The notes: generated by a model not told the origin, from the letters alone. Shown: positions 17,043 to 25,476, counted from the first letter of the stretch. The stretch is DNA of 64,000 bases from Cacconaster sp045642485 (GCA_045642485.1 JAZUIV010000017.1:147803-211802), one strand, 5' to 3'. Numbers and translations: made by a program.

Positions 17043-17163
17043 GCGGACTGGTTTGACATTGCGTCAAAGGACAGACTCAGCCGCAGACAGCAAGTTATTT
17101 GCGAAGCAAATGACGTAGATGGCGAGAATGGACGCTGTCCGGACGCAAGTCAAACCAGTCTGC
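17043..17163. repeat. Long imperfect palindrome with ~22-bp arms
   Basis: Left arm 17043-17065 and right arm 17142-17163 pair over 22 positions with one wobble and one bulged base. The shared part includes ACTGGTTTGAC. A further GGACAG/CTGTCC pairing lies just inside. The interior contains a small perfect hairpin. Size and arm length resemble the palindromes at 44.0 and 58.2 kb, but the core differs. Confidence 0.6.
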
Positions 17164-17294
17164 AAGTATCCCGGCTTTGCCGTATTTGCCTGCGGCAAAT
17201 ACACACCCGGCGGGCTAAAGCCCTGCTGCTTCGGGCCGCAGGCATCAAAATGCCTGCTATAAATACCCTCGCGACCTCCGCCGGACCGCTAAAT

Positions 17295-17414
17295 GATGGC
17301 CATCCCTCTTTTTTTGCGGAGGTTGGCCATCGTGGCAATTCGCTAATTCTTGATTATCAAGATGTTTGCTTTTTGAAAAATGGCTATCCCTCCCCAAAAA
17401 ATCAGGATGGTCAT
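17295..17414. repeat. Two related hairpins sharing TGGCyATCCCTC
   Basis: GATGGCCA (17295-17302) pairs with TGGCCATC (17324-17331), with an inner CCTC/GAGG pairing. A diverged second copy at 17380-17414 pairs ATGGCTATCC with GGATGGTCAT. Both begin TGGCyATCCCTC and end TGGyCATCGT, so they look like two copies of one unit. Confidence 0.5.
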
Positions 17415-17454
17415 CGTCATCTCAAAACAGGTTCTAATTTCAACAACTTCTTAC

Positions 17455-17462
17455 TATATTTG
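17455..17462 (+). promoter_or_regulatory. Candidate -7 element for the GHMP kinase operon
   Basis: TATATTTG, 25 bp before the ATG at 17488, matches TAnnTTTG. No exact TTG is found at the -33 distance. Confidence 0.5.
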
Positions 17463-17487
17463 CGAAAAGATGCTTTTGCCATAAAAT

Positions 17488-18660
17488 ATGAAGTGCGAAG
17501 AGAAATTTTATGAGATTTACAGGAAGGAACCGCAGGCGGTGGCTTTCTGTCCATATAGGATATGCCCGGTAGGGGCCCACGTGGACCACAATTTCGGAAA
17601 GATTACAGGATTTGCCATCGACAAGGGCATCCATTTCGCGTATGCTCCGAAGCAGAACGGGGTGGTCGAGATTTGCTCCCTGCAGTTTGACAAACGGGCC
17701 CAGTGGCACGTTGCGGGAACACCTGAGTCAAAGCAGGATGACTGGGCGGACTATCTTCGCGGCGCGACTCTCTTCCTTTCACAGATGTTCCCCATAGGGA
17801 AAGGCATCAGCGGTGTCATTGAAGGTTCCCTGCCGATTGGCGGACTTTCCTCCTCCGCCGCGGTGGTGCTGGTGTTCCTCAAGGCACTGTGCGAAGTGAA
17901 CGGAATCCATCTCACACCGGCAGAAATGATATCCCTTTCCGTCCGGGCGGAGAACCAATATGTGGGAGTTTCCAGCGGAAAACTGGACCAGAGCTGCGAG
18001 GTTTACGCAAAAAAGGACCATCTCCTTCATCTGGACACTCTCAACGACGAATACGAACTGATTCCCACCTCTCCGAAGATGAAGCCATATGAAATCGCCA
18101 TATTCTTCAGCGGACTTGAGAGGACCCTCATCGGAAGTAAATTCAATATGAGAGTCGACGAATGCCGCAGCGCCGCATACGCACTTAAGGCCTTTGCCGG
18201 GATGGAATACGGAAAATTTGCCGAAACATCCCTCAGGCAGGTTCCCGTTTCCATTTATGAAAAATACCGGGACCGTCTTCCCCTGAACTGGGCAAAGAGA
18301 GCGGAACATTGGTATTCCGAGCAGGACAGAGTGGAAAGAAGCGCCGAGGCCTGGAGAAAAGGCGATGTGGAGGAATACGGAAAAATCATCTTCGAGAGCG
18401 GGCGTTCATCCATCGAAAATTATCAGACAGGTTCCTCCGAACTCAAGGAACTTTATGAGATAATGACCCGCACCGAAGGCATCTACGGAGGCCGTTTCAG
18501 CGGTGCCGGATTCAAGGGATGCTGTATGGCCGTAATCAACCCCGCATTCCGGGAGTCAATTCTCCGCAAAGTCGGAGAGGAATATCTCAAGGCATTTCCC
18601 CACCTCGAAGGAAAATACCGGTCAACAATCTGTCACAGTGAGGAGGGTCTTGTTCTATGA
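17488..18660 (+). CDS. GHMP sugar kinase, galactokinase/galacturonokinase-like
   Basis: 390 residues. GHMP kinases phosphorylate sugars at C1. Motif 1 reads CPYRICPVGAHVDHN (residues 21-35). Bacterial GalK usually has a GxxNLIGEHTDY form, whereas plant galacturonokinases have a PYRxCPLGAHIDH form, which this matches more closely. Motif 2 is GSLPIGGLSSSAA (about 113-125, ATP loop) and motif 3 is GGRFSGAGFKGCC near residue 335. The next gene, a nucleotidyltransferase, overlaps it by 4 bp (ATGA), which suggests that the kinase product is turned directly into an NDP-sugar. The substrate (galacturonate, galactose or another sugar) is not determined by sequence. Confidence 0.82.
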   Translation: MKCEEKFYEIYRKEPQAVAFCPYRICPVGAHVDHNFGKITGFAIDKGIHFAYAPKQNGVVEICSLQFDKRAQWHVAGTPESKQDDWADYLRGATLFLSQMFPIGKGISGVIEGSLPIGGLSSSAAVVLVFLKALCEVNGIHLTPAEMISLSVRAENQYVGVSSGKLDQSCEVYAKKDHLLHLDTLNDEYELIPTSPKMKPYEIAIFFSGLERTLIGSKFNMRVDECRSAAYALKAFAGMEYGKFAETSLRQVPVSIYEKYRDRLPLNWAKRAEHWYSEQDRVERSAEAWRKGDVEEYGKIIFESGRSSIENYQTGSSELKELYEIMTRTEGIYGGRFSGAGFKGCCMAVINPAFRESILRKVGEEYLKAFPHLEGKYRSTICHSEEGLVL

Positions 18661-19391
18661 AATGCCTGATTCTTGCCGCCGGGTATGCCACAAGGCTTTA
18701 TCCTCTCACTGAAAATTTCCCGAAACCTCTTCTTGAAGTTCAGGGAAAAACCATTCTGGACTGGCTGGTGGAGGACATCTCGTCTGTCGTTGACGGATTC
18801 ATTGTCGTTACAAACCACCGTTTCGCCCCCCATTTCCGGGAATGGGCCGGGAGCAGGCCGGAGAGCATAACCGTGGTCGATGACGGGACCTCCACGAACG
18901 AAACGCGTCTGGGGGCCGTAGTGGATATCAAATATGCCGTTGACGCTCTGTCGGTCAGCGACGACCTTCTTGTCATTGCCGGGGACAATCTCCTGGATTT
19001 CTCACTGAAGGGATTTGTCTCCTACGCGCAGGAAAAAGGAACTTCCTGCGTGATGCGCTACCACGAACCGGATGAAAAGAGGCTCCATCGTTGCGGAATA
19101 CTCTGCGTTGATGACAATGACCGAATCTTGGATATGGAAGAGAAACCTGCCAATCCGAAAAGCCACTGGGCCTGTCCTCCTTTCTATTATTACAAGAGCG
19201 CAGATGCCTCCCGCATTGAAGAAGGCATCGTTGACGGTTGCGGGACAGACGCTCCGGGCAGTTTCGTAGCCTGGCTGTCGGCTCGGACACCCGTTCACGC
19301 TATGGTAATGCCCGGCAAAAGATACGATATCGGGACTCTCGACAGTTACCGGGAAGTACAGGAAACGTTCCGGCCTCCGGTAAAGGACTGA
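18657..19391 (+). CDS. Sugar-1-phosphate nucleotidyltransferase
   Basis: 244 residues, a compact Rossmann-like NTP transferase. The signature LAAGYATRLYPLTENFPKPL is at residues 5-24 (GYATR replaces the commoner GxGTR). VVDDGTSTNETRLGAV, VIAGDNLLDF (metal-binding Asp), DMEEKPANPKSH and PGKRYDIGTLDSYREVQ follow in family order. It starts inside the kinase stop codon (ATGA), so the pair is translationally coupled and probably activates a salvaged sugar. The nucleotide and sugar are unknown. Confidence 0.85.
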   Translation: MKCLILAAGYATRLYPLTENFPKPLLEVQGKTILDWLVEDISSVVDGFIVVTNHRFAPHFREWAGSRPESITVVDDGTSTNETRLGAVVDIKYAVDALSVSDDLLVIAGDNLLDFSLKGFVSYAQEKGTSCVMRYHEPDEKRLHRCGILCVDDNDRILDMEEKPANPKSHWACPPFYYYKSADASRIEEGIVDGCGTDAPGSFVAWLSARTPVHAMVMPGKRYDIGTLDSYREVQETFRPPVKD

Positions 19392-19407
19392 AAATCACAA
19401 TTTTGAA

Positions 19408-20124
19408 ATGGGGATGTGGAGAGAGATTGAGGAGTCGCTGACAGGTCTGAGGGAACTGTTCTTCCCGCGGACTTGCTGTGTGTGCGGCAATCCCCTGCAG
19501 GCAGGGGAGAAAGATATCTGCCGTGAATGTTTTTCAGATATGCCGCTGACCTATTTCTGGGACTGGGAGGAAAATCCCGTCCGGAGAAGGCTCGAAGGCA
19601 AGTGCAGCATAGAGCACGGAGTGGCTCTGTTTCATTTCAGTCTCGAATCTCCTTATCATTACCTGATGCACAGAATCAAGTTTGAAGGGGGAAAGAATCT
19701 CGGATACCGTCTAGGTTACCTTCTGGGCCGCTATATGAAAGATGGAGCCGGTTTCGGTCCGGTGGATATCGTGGTTCCCGTCCCTCTCCATCCGTTGCGA
19801 CGCTTCCGCAGGGGATACAACCAGTCACAAATCATTGCCGCCGGCATAGCCGCGGCGCTCGGAGTGCCCGTCTGTCCCGGCCTGCTGAAAAGATGCCGCT
19901 GGACAAGGCCGCAGAGCGGTATTTCAGGGGACATCAAAAGCAGAAATGTGAAAGGAGCATTTCGGGCAGACAACGCGCAGGGGAAAATACTGAAAGAGGG
20001 GGGCTTCCGTCACATCCTGCTGGTTGATGATACCATCACGACAGGCTCCACCATAAGTGAATGCGTAAAGGTTCTGCCCCCTTTCTTCAAGGTCAGTGTC
20101 GCATCGCTGGCATTTGTCGGATAA
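19408..20124 (+). CDS. ComF-family phosphoribosyltransferase
   Basis: 238 residues. The N-terminal zinc-ribbon Cys pairs are seen in RTCCVCGNPL and DICRECF, followed by a type I PRTase domain: VDIVVPVPLHPLRRFRRGYN, LKRCRWTRPQSG, and the PRPP loop ILLVDDTITTGSTISEC. ComF is needed for transformation in Bacillus and Haemophilus, and relatives occur in many non-competent bacteria. It follows the nucleotidyltransferase by 16 bp and ends 15 bp from a convergent gene. No other competence gene is in the window. Confidence 0.88.
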   Translation: MGMWREIEESLTGLRELFFPRTCCVCGNPLQAGEKDICRECFSDMPLTYFWDWEENPVRRRLEGKCSIEHGVALFHFSLESPYHYLMHRIKFEGGKNLGYRLGYLLGRYMKDGAGFGPVDIVVPVPLHPLRRFRRGYNQSQIIAAGIAAALGVPVCPGLLKRCRWTRPQSGISGDIKSRNVKGAFRADNAQGKILKEGGFRHILLVDDTITTGSTISECVKVLPPFFKVSVASLAFVG

Positions 20125-20139
20125 GCGTCCTCCGTCCGT

Positions 20140-22236
20140 TTATTTGCATATTTCAAACAGTTCACCTGAGAACTCCTCCTCGAGAGTGACACTGAAGCCC
20201 TTCTTCTCAAGTTCCGCTCCGGTCATACGGGCGATTTCACGCCCGTCAGGGCCTTGTTTGACGATGTATGACGCTTCCGGGTCGAGGTCCCGTACAGTGA
20301 TGACACGTGTCGTTTCAGCCGACCCTTCACGGAAGATACCCACAAGGCCTCCGCTACAGGTTTCGGTGTTGATACGGCAAAAACCGTCCCAACCGCCCAC
20401 ACGCGGCATACCGAATCCGGACAGGTCCTGACGGAATGACATTATGCCGTGCTTCTTCTCGAGAGACTTGACCCACGACGACCAGGCCCGGAATTCAGCC
20501 CTTTCCTCCCGACTGAGTTCGCGGGGATCCCCGAGCATAATGGGAAGCGTGCCTGTAAGGGATTTGTAGGCAAGAATGTGCAGCGGCTGGTCCAGTCGCT
20601 GGTTGCCTATTACGAGCGACGTTGCAGGAAGAGCCGGGCTCCGCACCCATCCGAGTTCCCTCACACGCAATGCTCCCGCGGGGGAATACTCTTCTACGTT
20701 TGACAGCCAGTTCCCCTCCGCGTGCTTCGCGATGCCGTAGTCCATCAGCTGCAACTTGCCGGCAGTCTCGAAAGTGCAGTCGATGAAGAGGTCCGGAGCT
20801 TCCGCGTGGAGTTCGTCGAACATCTTCATACATTTCTCGTAGATGACGTCGTATGACTCCTCGTGGTCACGGTGATATTTGTGGTCGGTGGCATAGCAGC
20901 CGGTATGGTCCGGATCATAGACATATGCGCTGGTGACTATCGCCAGGTCGAGTTTCACATATTGTATCCCGTACGCCTTGACATTATGGAGAATGATATC
21001 TCTGATATAATCGACCCACCCCGTGCCCATACAGGCGGTCACGTTGCTGCCGCTGCCCGTATGCAGGTCGGTGATGTGACCTGATGCACTGCGGACTATC
21101 CATTCAGGATGACTCTGCACAGTCTCACTGTTCCTGTCGAGCCTGCCCACGCTCAGCCATATACCCGGTTTCATACCGAGAGCCTTGATATGGTCGAATA
21201 TCGGCTTGAGGCCGTTAGGGAACTTTTCGGTGTCTATCTCCCAGTCTATCTTCACCTCGTTGCTGTTTCCCGCAGTGCTGGACCCGCTACTGTTCTGCCA
21301 GCCGTCATCGACGATGAATTCCTCTATGCCGCATTCCGCCGCCGCGTCTGCGAGTTGGAGCAACAGCGTCTCGTTGATGTCGCGATAGAACGGCACCCAG
21401 GTGTTATATACAAATAGCGGCTTGTGTTCAATCTTTTCTATACGCACGCCCATATACTTGCGGATATAGTCCTGGACCGTTGTGCTGACGACACGCTGAT
21501 AGTCCCGTCCTTCGTATGGAGCGGTGAATACCGGGGCGCTTGTCCAGCTCTGACCCGGCGTCAGCCAGCGGCGGAACGGATAGTTCTGGTCCGGCATAGT
21601 TGTACCGGCAAGAAGGCTCTTTCCATCCTCGAATACTGAGGTACGCTTGAGTATGCCGATTGTCTCGTTGCCAACTGCCAGTCCCCGCTGGTCCCTCGCG
21701 TGATGAACCACAACAAGAGGGTCGTCCCAGTCCCCTCGATAGGGGCCCAGCGCCTGGAACCGACCGTATGAGCGGTATATCTGAGAATGGGTGCAGTCAA
21801 GAGTCAGTTCCAAATCTTCGACGCTGACACCTTCGATGCGGATATCATCACTGCCTGCATTGGTGATTCGAATCTCCTTGCGGACAAGCGGAAGATCCGG
21901 ATAACTTGTATATATCAGTTCAACCTTCAGCCGCCCGTCCTCACTGGTCAGGGAGATTACCGTGCTGCTGTCAGAGGAGACTTCAATATCCTTCCACCGG
22001 CTGTCACCGGAATAGAGTTTCCCGTCCGCCAGAAATGAGAATTCACGTGAGGTTTCCTCTATGAATCCGTCTTCCTGCCCGGCAAGACGATACAACGCAG
22101 TATTTATCTGTCCGTCAGAGCAATTGACGCTTCGTACAATATGGCTGTTGTCAGCGACCCTGACGATTCCGGCCCAAATGGGAGATGCTGACAGAAGAAA
22201 AAGGGCCAGCAGGAGTGTCCGTTGGAATAATTTCAT
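20140..22236 (-). CDS. Secreted GH36-type alpha-galactosidase
   Basis: 698 residues with a cleavable signal peptide (LLLALFLLSASPIWA). The N-terminal ~260 residues form the beta-rich super-sandwich domain. The TIM barrel starts at FVYNTWVPFYRDINE, with IEEFIVDDGWQ, a KLDL segment in YGIQYVKLDLAIV that should hold the nucleophile Asp, and IDCTFETAGKLQL in place of the usual acid-base loop. Family GH36 hydrolyses terminal alpha-galactosides such as raffinose or galactomannan branches. The enzyme is probably periplasmic. It stands beside the galactokinase-like operon but on the opposite strand, so the link is only suggestive. Because the acid-base loop differs from classical GH36, the substrate may differ. 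Confidence 0.82.
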   Translation of the reverse strand: MKLFQRTLLLALFLLSASPIWAGIVRVADNSHIVRSVNCSDGQINTALYRLAGQEDGFIEETSREFSFLADGKLYSGDSRWKDIEVSSDSSTVISLTSEDGRLKVELIYTSYPDLPLVRKEIRITNAGSDDIRIEGVSVEDLELTLDCTHSQIYRSYGRFQALGPYRGDWDDPLVVVHHARDQRGLAVGNETIGILKRTSVFEDGKSLLAGTTMPDQNYPFRRWLTPGQSWTSAPVFTAPYEGRDYQRVVSTTVQDYIRKYMGVRIEKIEHKPLFVYNTWVPFYRDINETLLLQLADAAAECGIEEFIVDDGWQNSSGSSTAGNSNEVKIDWEIDTEKFPNGLKPIFDHIKALGMKPGIWLSVGRLDRNSETVQSHPEWIVRSASGHITDLHTGSGSNVTACMGTGWVDYIRDIILHNVKAYGIQYVKLDLAIVTSAYVYDPDHTGCYATDHKYHRDHEESYDVIYEKCMKMFDELHAEAPDLFIDCTFETAGKLQLMDYGIAKHAEGNWLSNVEEYSPAGALRVRELGWVRSPALPATSLVIGNQRLDQPLHILAYKSLTGTLPIMLGDPRELSREERAEFRAWSSWVKSLEKKHGIMSFRQDLSGFGMPRVGGWDGFCRINTETCSGGLVGIFREGSAETTRVITVRDLDPEASYIVKQGPDGREIARMTGAELEKKGFSVTLEEEFSGELFEICK

Positions 22237-22282
22237 ATCTATTAAAAAGCGCCGTCGGCGCCATTAAGGAATGATTAAAGTA

Positions 22283-22921
22283 TTAAAGGGTATCCTGAAG
22301 AATATGCAGCTGAAGAACATCCGCATCGGAGTATCCGTCAAGAGCGATTTCCACCGAATATTCTTTCGGCTGACCGCCGGTATTCTCGGGGATGGAGACC
22401 TCAACCCAGGTTCCATTTTCCTTTCCGGAAGAGGGGGAGACATTCCCCGCCCACGCTGATCCGTCCACCGTCATAGTCCTTACGGACCAGGGGTGATTGG
22501 CATTGACATAGAACCTCTGGATTGATGCCTGCCCACCGACAATCCTTGCATGATCTTCACAGATGACGAAAGGAGCGGCGTGAAGGGTCACCACAGATTT
22601 CCCGGTATGGTATGAGGAATCGATGTAAGTGACAAACTCTATCCGGACAGGATAGTCTGTGCAAGAATAATTTTCAGGGACACTGACTGTCACCTTGGTG
22701 TCACCGTATCCGCTTACAGGAGACACGCTTACACCCTGGTCCGTCCACTTGGCTTCCCACCTTCCGTTGGAGAATACAGTGAACTCGGCAACGCCGCCCT
22801 TGTATGTCAGTTCGGTATTGGTGGTACTGAAAAAATTGTCGGGAGTGACTTTCGTTGAGCAGGAAGCCACAAGCGCAGATGCCGCCACAGTCAACAGGAC
22901 GATATGCAGGATTCGATTCAT
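22283..22921 (-). CDS. Lipoprotein with BACON-like domains
   Basis: 212 residues, lipobox ALVASC (Cys21). Two beta-sandwich repeats of BACON type follow. Each has the pattern aromatic-rich strand, W or F, then P-SG: FSNGRWEAKW to SVSPVSGYGDTKVTVSVPEN, and NANHPWSVR to VSPSSGKENGTWVEVSIPEN. BACON domains in Bacteroidetes are usually carbohydrate- or mucin-associated surface modules. The gene is divergent from a second BACON-type lipoprotein with 40 bp between start codons. Confidence 0.78.
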   Translation of the reverse strand: MNRILHIVLLTVAASALVASCSTKVTPDNFFSTTNTELTYKGGVAEFTVFSNGRWEAKWTDQGVSVSPVSGYGDTKVTVSVPENYSCTDYPVRIEFVTYIDSSYHTGKSVVTLHAAPFVICEDHARIVGGQASIQRFYVNANHPWSVRTMTVDGSAWAGNVSPSSGKENGTWVEVSIPENTGGQPKEYSVEIALDGYSDADVLQLHILQDTL

Positions 22922-22926
22922 ACCTG

Positions 22927-22934
22927 CAAAGTTA
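22927..22934 (-). promoter_or_regulatory. -7 element for the left BACON lipoprotein
   Basis: On the - strand TAACTTTG ends 5 bp before the ATG at 22921, a TAnnTTTG match with near-leaderless spacing. Confidence 0.5.
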
Positions 22935-22948
22935 TTCTTTTTTTTTCA

Positions 22949-22956
22949 TATCTTCG
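22949..22956 (+). promoter_or_regulatory. -7 element for the right BACON lipoprotein
   Basis: TATCTTCG ends 5 bp before the ATG at 22962. It is a near match to TAnnTTTG, 14 bp from the divergent -7 element. Confidence 0.4.
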
Positions 22957-22961
22957 CGGTG

Positions 22962-23333
22962 ATGATGAAAAAGATTGTAACCGTTGCCGTCGCATCGACC
23001 ATTGCGGCACTGACCGTCATCCAGATGGTCTCGTGCGAGAAATATGTCCTGCCGGAACTGACCGTAGCACCAGACACCCTCCGATTCGGTGCCGCCGCGG
23101 ATTCCGCTCTCGTAAAAGTACACTCCAACGTCATCTGGAGCAACAAGGACAACCCCGACTGGATAAGCGTCTCCGTTGACTGGGGGGACTCGGATGCCGA
23201 GACTTTCGTGTCCGTGACTGAAAATACCGCGACCCAGGCCCGTCAGGCCCAGGTCTCGATAAAGTCAGAAACCATCCAAAGGTATATCGTCGTCGAACAG
23301 GCCGGGGCTACTTCGCAGGCTCCACAACCTTGA
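22962..23333 (+). CDS. Small BACON-domain lipoprotein
   Basis: 123 residues from the first of two adjacent ATG codons (22962; 22965 is equally possible). The lipobox is VIQMVSC. One BACON-type beta-sandwich fills the rest: LRFGAAADSALVKVHSN, then WSNKDNPDWISVSVDWG, ATQARQAQVSIKSE and YIVVEQAG, the typical final strand. The upstream open frame is ignored because the lipoprotein signal begins here. Its last 26 bp overlap the 3' end of the convergent C69 peptidase gene. Confidence 0.8.
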   Translation: MMKKIVTVAVASTIAALTVIQMVSCEKYVLPELTVAPDTLRFGAAADSALVKVHSNVIWSNKDNPDWISVSVDWGDSDAETFVSVTENTATQARQAQVSIKSETIQRYIVVEQAGATSQAPQP

Positions 23334-24981
23334 TGACCTCTCCGTGGTCCTTCACAATTGACCTGAGCCACCTTTCGCGGAATTTCGGATGCTCCGGAGA
23401 TTCGGGGATATTCACTCCGGCCCCGTTGTCCTTGAACGAACCGTCGAGATTCTGTCTCTTGACGTTGCCGTCCATATACTTGACCAGAATGTAGTTCTCC
23501 ATCTTCTTCCACTGCTCGAAAAGATACTGGGACCTCAATGCGCAGAACTGTGTCATAGAAGCAAGTGCCTCTGTCTTTTTTCCTTGGTCGAGCAACTGCA
23601 GAAGCTCTGCATCCTTTGCGGCGAGAAGTTTCAGGTTCTCGTTTTCATAATTGACTATGAAGGCCCTCAGTTCAGGAACCACACGGTCATAGTAGAGATA
23701 GGCAAACTGGGCGACTTTGTTGAACTGCCAGAAGGCGGATGTGGGGCTGTATTCAATCATCGAACCGTTTCCGTGCTCAAAGCAGTGGGGAACGGCGGTA
23801 ATGTTTGTGTAAATCGGGGTCAGGGCGCTGGTAGCGGCATCATCCACTCCGAACCAAAGAACGCCTCCAACCTCATCCGGCAGCCAATTCCGTGACTGGC
23901 AGACAATCCAGAATCCTGTCTGCTGGGTTGCAATCGAGCGCTCGAAAGAGTATGTCTGCCCGTCAATTTCAAAATCCATCGGACGCCATCTGTAGGGAAG
24001 GCGGCTGGGGCCGGCACCGACATCTTCGCTGAAATCCATCGGAGTGCCTTCGTAATGATCTCTCATCACGTCCGCAACGTCTCTGAGAGAAACCTTGGAC
24101 GAAGGCTTTATGTAGAGAGGCATCTTGTTGGCGGCATTGTAACCCAAAGCGAAATCAAGATATCTGTCACTGTCGAACCCCTCCTTGCCGAGAATGCGGA
24201 AAGCAGACCATACTCTGGCCTCACATCCCCTCAAACCGCTGAAATCAGCCGGACAATAGGTATCGCAGAAACTGAACTCCTCATCTTTTCCGCTGAACCA
24301 CCCTTTTTCCCTGGCGAAAGAGATGACATCGGGAGAATAGAGGCAATTCTCGGGGTCATTCAGAGGGAAATGATGAATCCTGCTTTGGTTGGCGTGCGCG
24401 CATATATATCCGTCAGGAATTCTGACGGCTACCCAGACGGCTCCCTTCTGCTCTCCCTTTCCCACCATCTCCATAATCCAACATTCATCCTTGTCGGCGA
24501 TGCTGAAGGATTCTCCGGCGGAAGGATATCCGTATCTCTGCATGAATCCGTCGATGACAGATATGGCTTCACGGGCGGTGGAGGCCCGCTGAAGAGTCAC
24601 GTATATCAGTGAACCGTAGTCCATTATCCCCTTAGGATTCGCAAGACCCTCACGGCCTCCGAAAGTGGTTTCGGTGATAATGAGCTGATGCTCGTTCATA
24701 TTTCCCACCGTCTGATAGGTGTGGGCAACCTGATCAATCTCCCCTTTGGGGAATCCGGTGTCCCATTCGCTGATTTTCAGCCGGGAGCCCTTTCTCCAGT
24801 CCGCGGACGGGTGGAAATATAGTTCCCCGAAAAGCTGGTGGGAATCAGCGGCATAGGAAACCATAACAGAGCCGTCGGCAGAAGCGCCTTTGGTGATAAT
24901 GACGTTGGTGCAGGCATCCGTCACAGGGGACTGGAACAGAGCCATTGCAAATGAGACGAGCAGAAGAGCCAATTTTTTCAT
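23308..24981 (-). CDS. C69-family dipeptidase (PepD-like)
   Basis: 557 residues. The signal peptide is followed at once by DACTNVIITKGASADGS; in family C69 this Cys becomes the N-terminal nucleophile after processing. Further family blocks are SHQLFGELYFHP, NEHQLIITETTFGGREGL, GESFSIADKDECWIMEMVG and AHANQSRIHHFP. Related enzymes cleave dipeptides, and the signal peptide places this one in the periplasm or outside. The 3' end overlaps the convergent BACON gene by 26 bp. No operon partner on the same strand. Confidence 0.9.
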   Translation of the reverse strand: MKKLALLLVSFAMALFQSPVTDACTNVIITKGASADGSVMVSYAADSHQLFGELYFHPSADWRKGSRLKISEWDTGFPKGEIDQVAHTYQTVGNMNEHQLIITETTFGGREGLANPKGIMDYGSLIYVTLQRASTAREAISVIDGFMQRYGYPSAGESFSIADKDECWIMEMVGKGEQKGAVWVAVRIPDGYICAHANQSRIHHFPLNDPENCLYSPDVISFAREKGWFSGKDEEFSFCDTYCPADFSGLRGCEARVWSAFRILGKEGFDSDRYLDFALGYNAANKMPLYIKPSSKVSLRDVADVMRDHYEGTPMDFSEDVGAGPSRLPYRWRPMDFEIDGQTYSFERSIATQQTGFWIVCQSRNWLPDEVGGVLWFGVDDAATSALTPIYTNITAVPHCFEHGNGSMIEYSPTSAFWQFNKVAQFAYLYYDRVVPELRAFIVNYENENLKLLAAKDAELLQLLDQGKKTEALASMTQFCALRSQYLFEQWKKMENYILVKYMDGNVKRQNLDGSFKDNGAGVNIPESPEHPKFRERWLRSIVKDHGEVIKVVEPAK

Positions 24982-25027
24982 ATACAGAGTTCTATACTAT
25001 TTATGCCACTAAGATACAAAAAATATC

Positions 25028-25035
25028 TATCTTTG
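25028..25035 (+). promoter_or_regulatory. -7 element for the small secreted protein gene
   Basis: TATCTTTG, a full TAnnTTTG match, 23 bp before the ATG at 25059. Confidence 0.55.
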
Positions 25036-25058
25036 TCTCCGAACACATTCTGAAGACT

Positions 25059-25475
25059 ATGAACGGGAAAAAACTCATATCCACGGCCGCAGTTCTCCTT
25101 CTTCTCTCCTTCACTGCCATCGGACAGGAGCAGGAAGCGCCGTCGGCAGAAAAATTCGCGGCAGACCATCTCGAATTCCTCATCAGGAACATAGAAATAG
25201 ATGAAATCCAGGCCTTTTTCGCCGATTCCGTCTATCAGCACAACTTCAGTGGGCTTATTGACGAGGTGGAAGCCCTCAAAAAGAGCGGAATATCGACAAA
25301 CAATGTCTATGAATCCGTATCTGACAAATGGATGGACAAAACCGACAAGGCATTGGAGCAGATTCTCACTCCGGCACAATGGAAGAAATATCTCAAAACC
25401 TCTTTCGGCAAGGAAAAAGGCAGGCGCGACAAGAGGATGGCAAAACGGGCCGCCGAAGGGAACGGGGCCAAATAG
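25059..25475 (+). CDS. Small secreted protein of unknown function
   Basis: 138 residues from the ATG at 25059 (the open frame runs further upstream but the signal peptide starts here: LISTAAVLLLLSFTAIG). The mature part is helical and charged, with a Lys/Arg-rich tail (KEKGRRDKRMAKRAA). LTPAQWKKYLKT resembles the repeat of Spy/CpxP-like periplasmic helical proteins, but I would not assign the family firmly. It is divergent from the C69 peptidase and ends 1 bp before a convergent gene. Confidence 0.7.
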   Translation: MNGKKLISTAAVLLLLSFTAIGQEQEAPSAEKFAADHLEFLIRNIEIDEIQAFFADSVYQHNFSGLIDEVEALKKSGISTNNVYESVSDKWMDKTDKALEQILTPAQWKKYLKTSFGKEKGRRDKRMAKRAAEGNGAK

Positions 25476-25476
25476 A

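Larger units (their letters stand above)
16928..17487. other. 560-bp non-coding, hairpin-rich stretch between the restriction operon and the sugar-kinase operon
   Basis: An open frame crosses this region but has no recognisable protein features. Instead it contains nested inverted repeats: the long palindrome at 17043-17163 (with ATTTGC-GAA-GCAAAT inside), TATTTGCC-TGC-GGCAAATA near 17183-17201, GGGCT-AA-AGCCC near 17213, and two related hairpins at 17295-17331 and 17380-17414 that share ATCCCTC. The last 30 bp hold the promoter of the downstream operon. Confidence 0.6.

Noticed and set aside
11377..17487. Direct repeat of the tRNA-Pro 3' end as an attachment site
   Set aside because: I looked for a second CTTCCCGA-type end up to the right border and saw none, so no att pair is called.
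16920..17513. 197-codon open frame on the + strand between the XRE gene and the GHMP kinase
   Set aside because: No recognisable domain, amino-acid composition follows the nested hairpins, and its end overlaps the start of the kinase; treated as non-coding.
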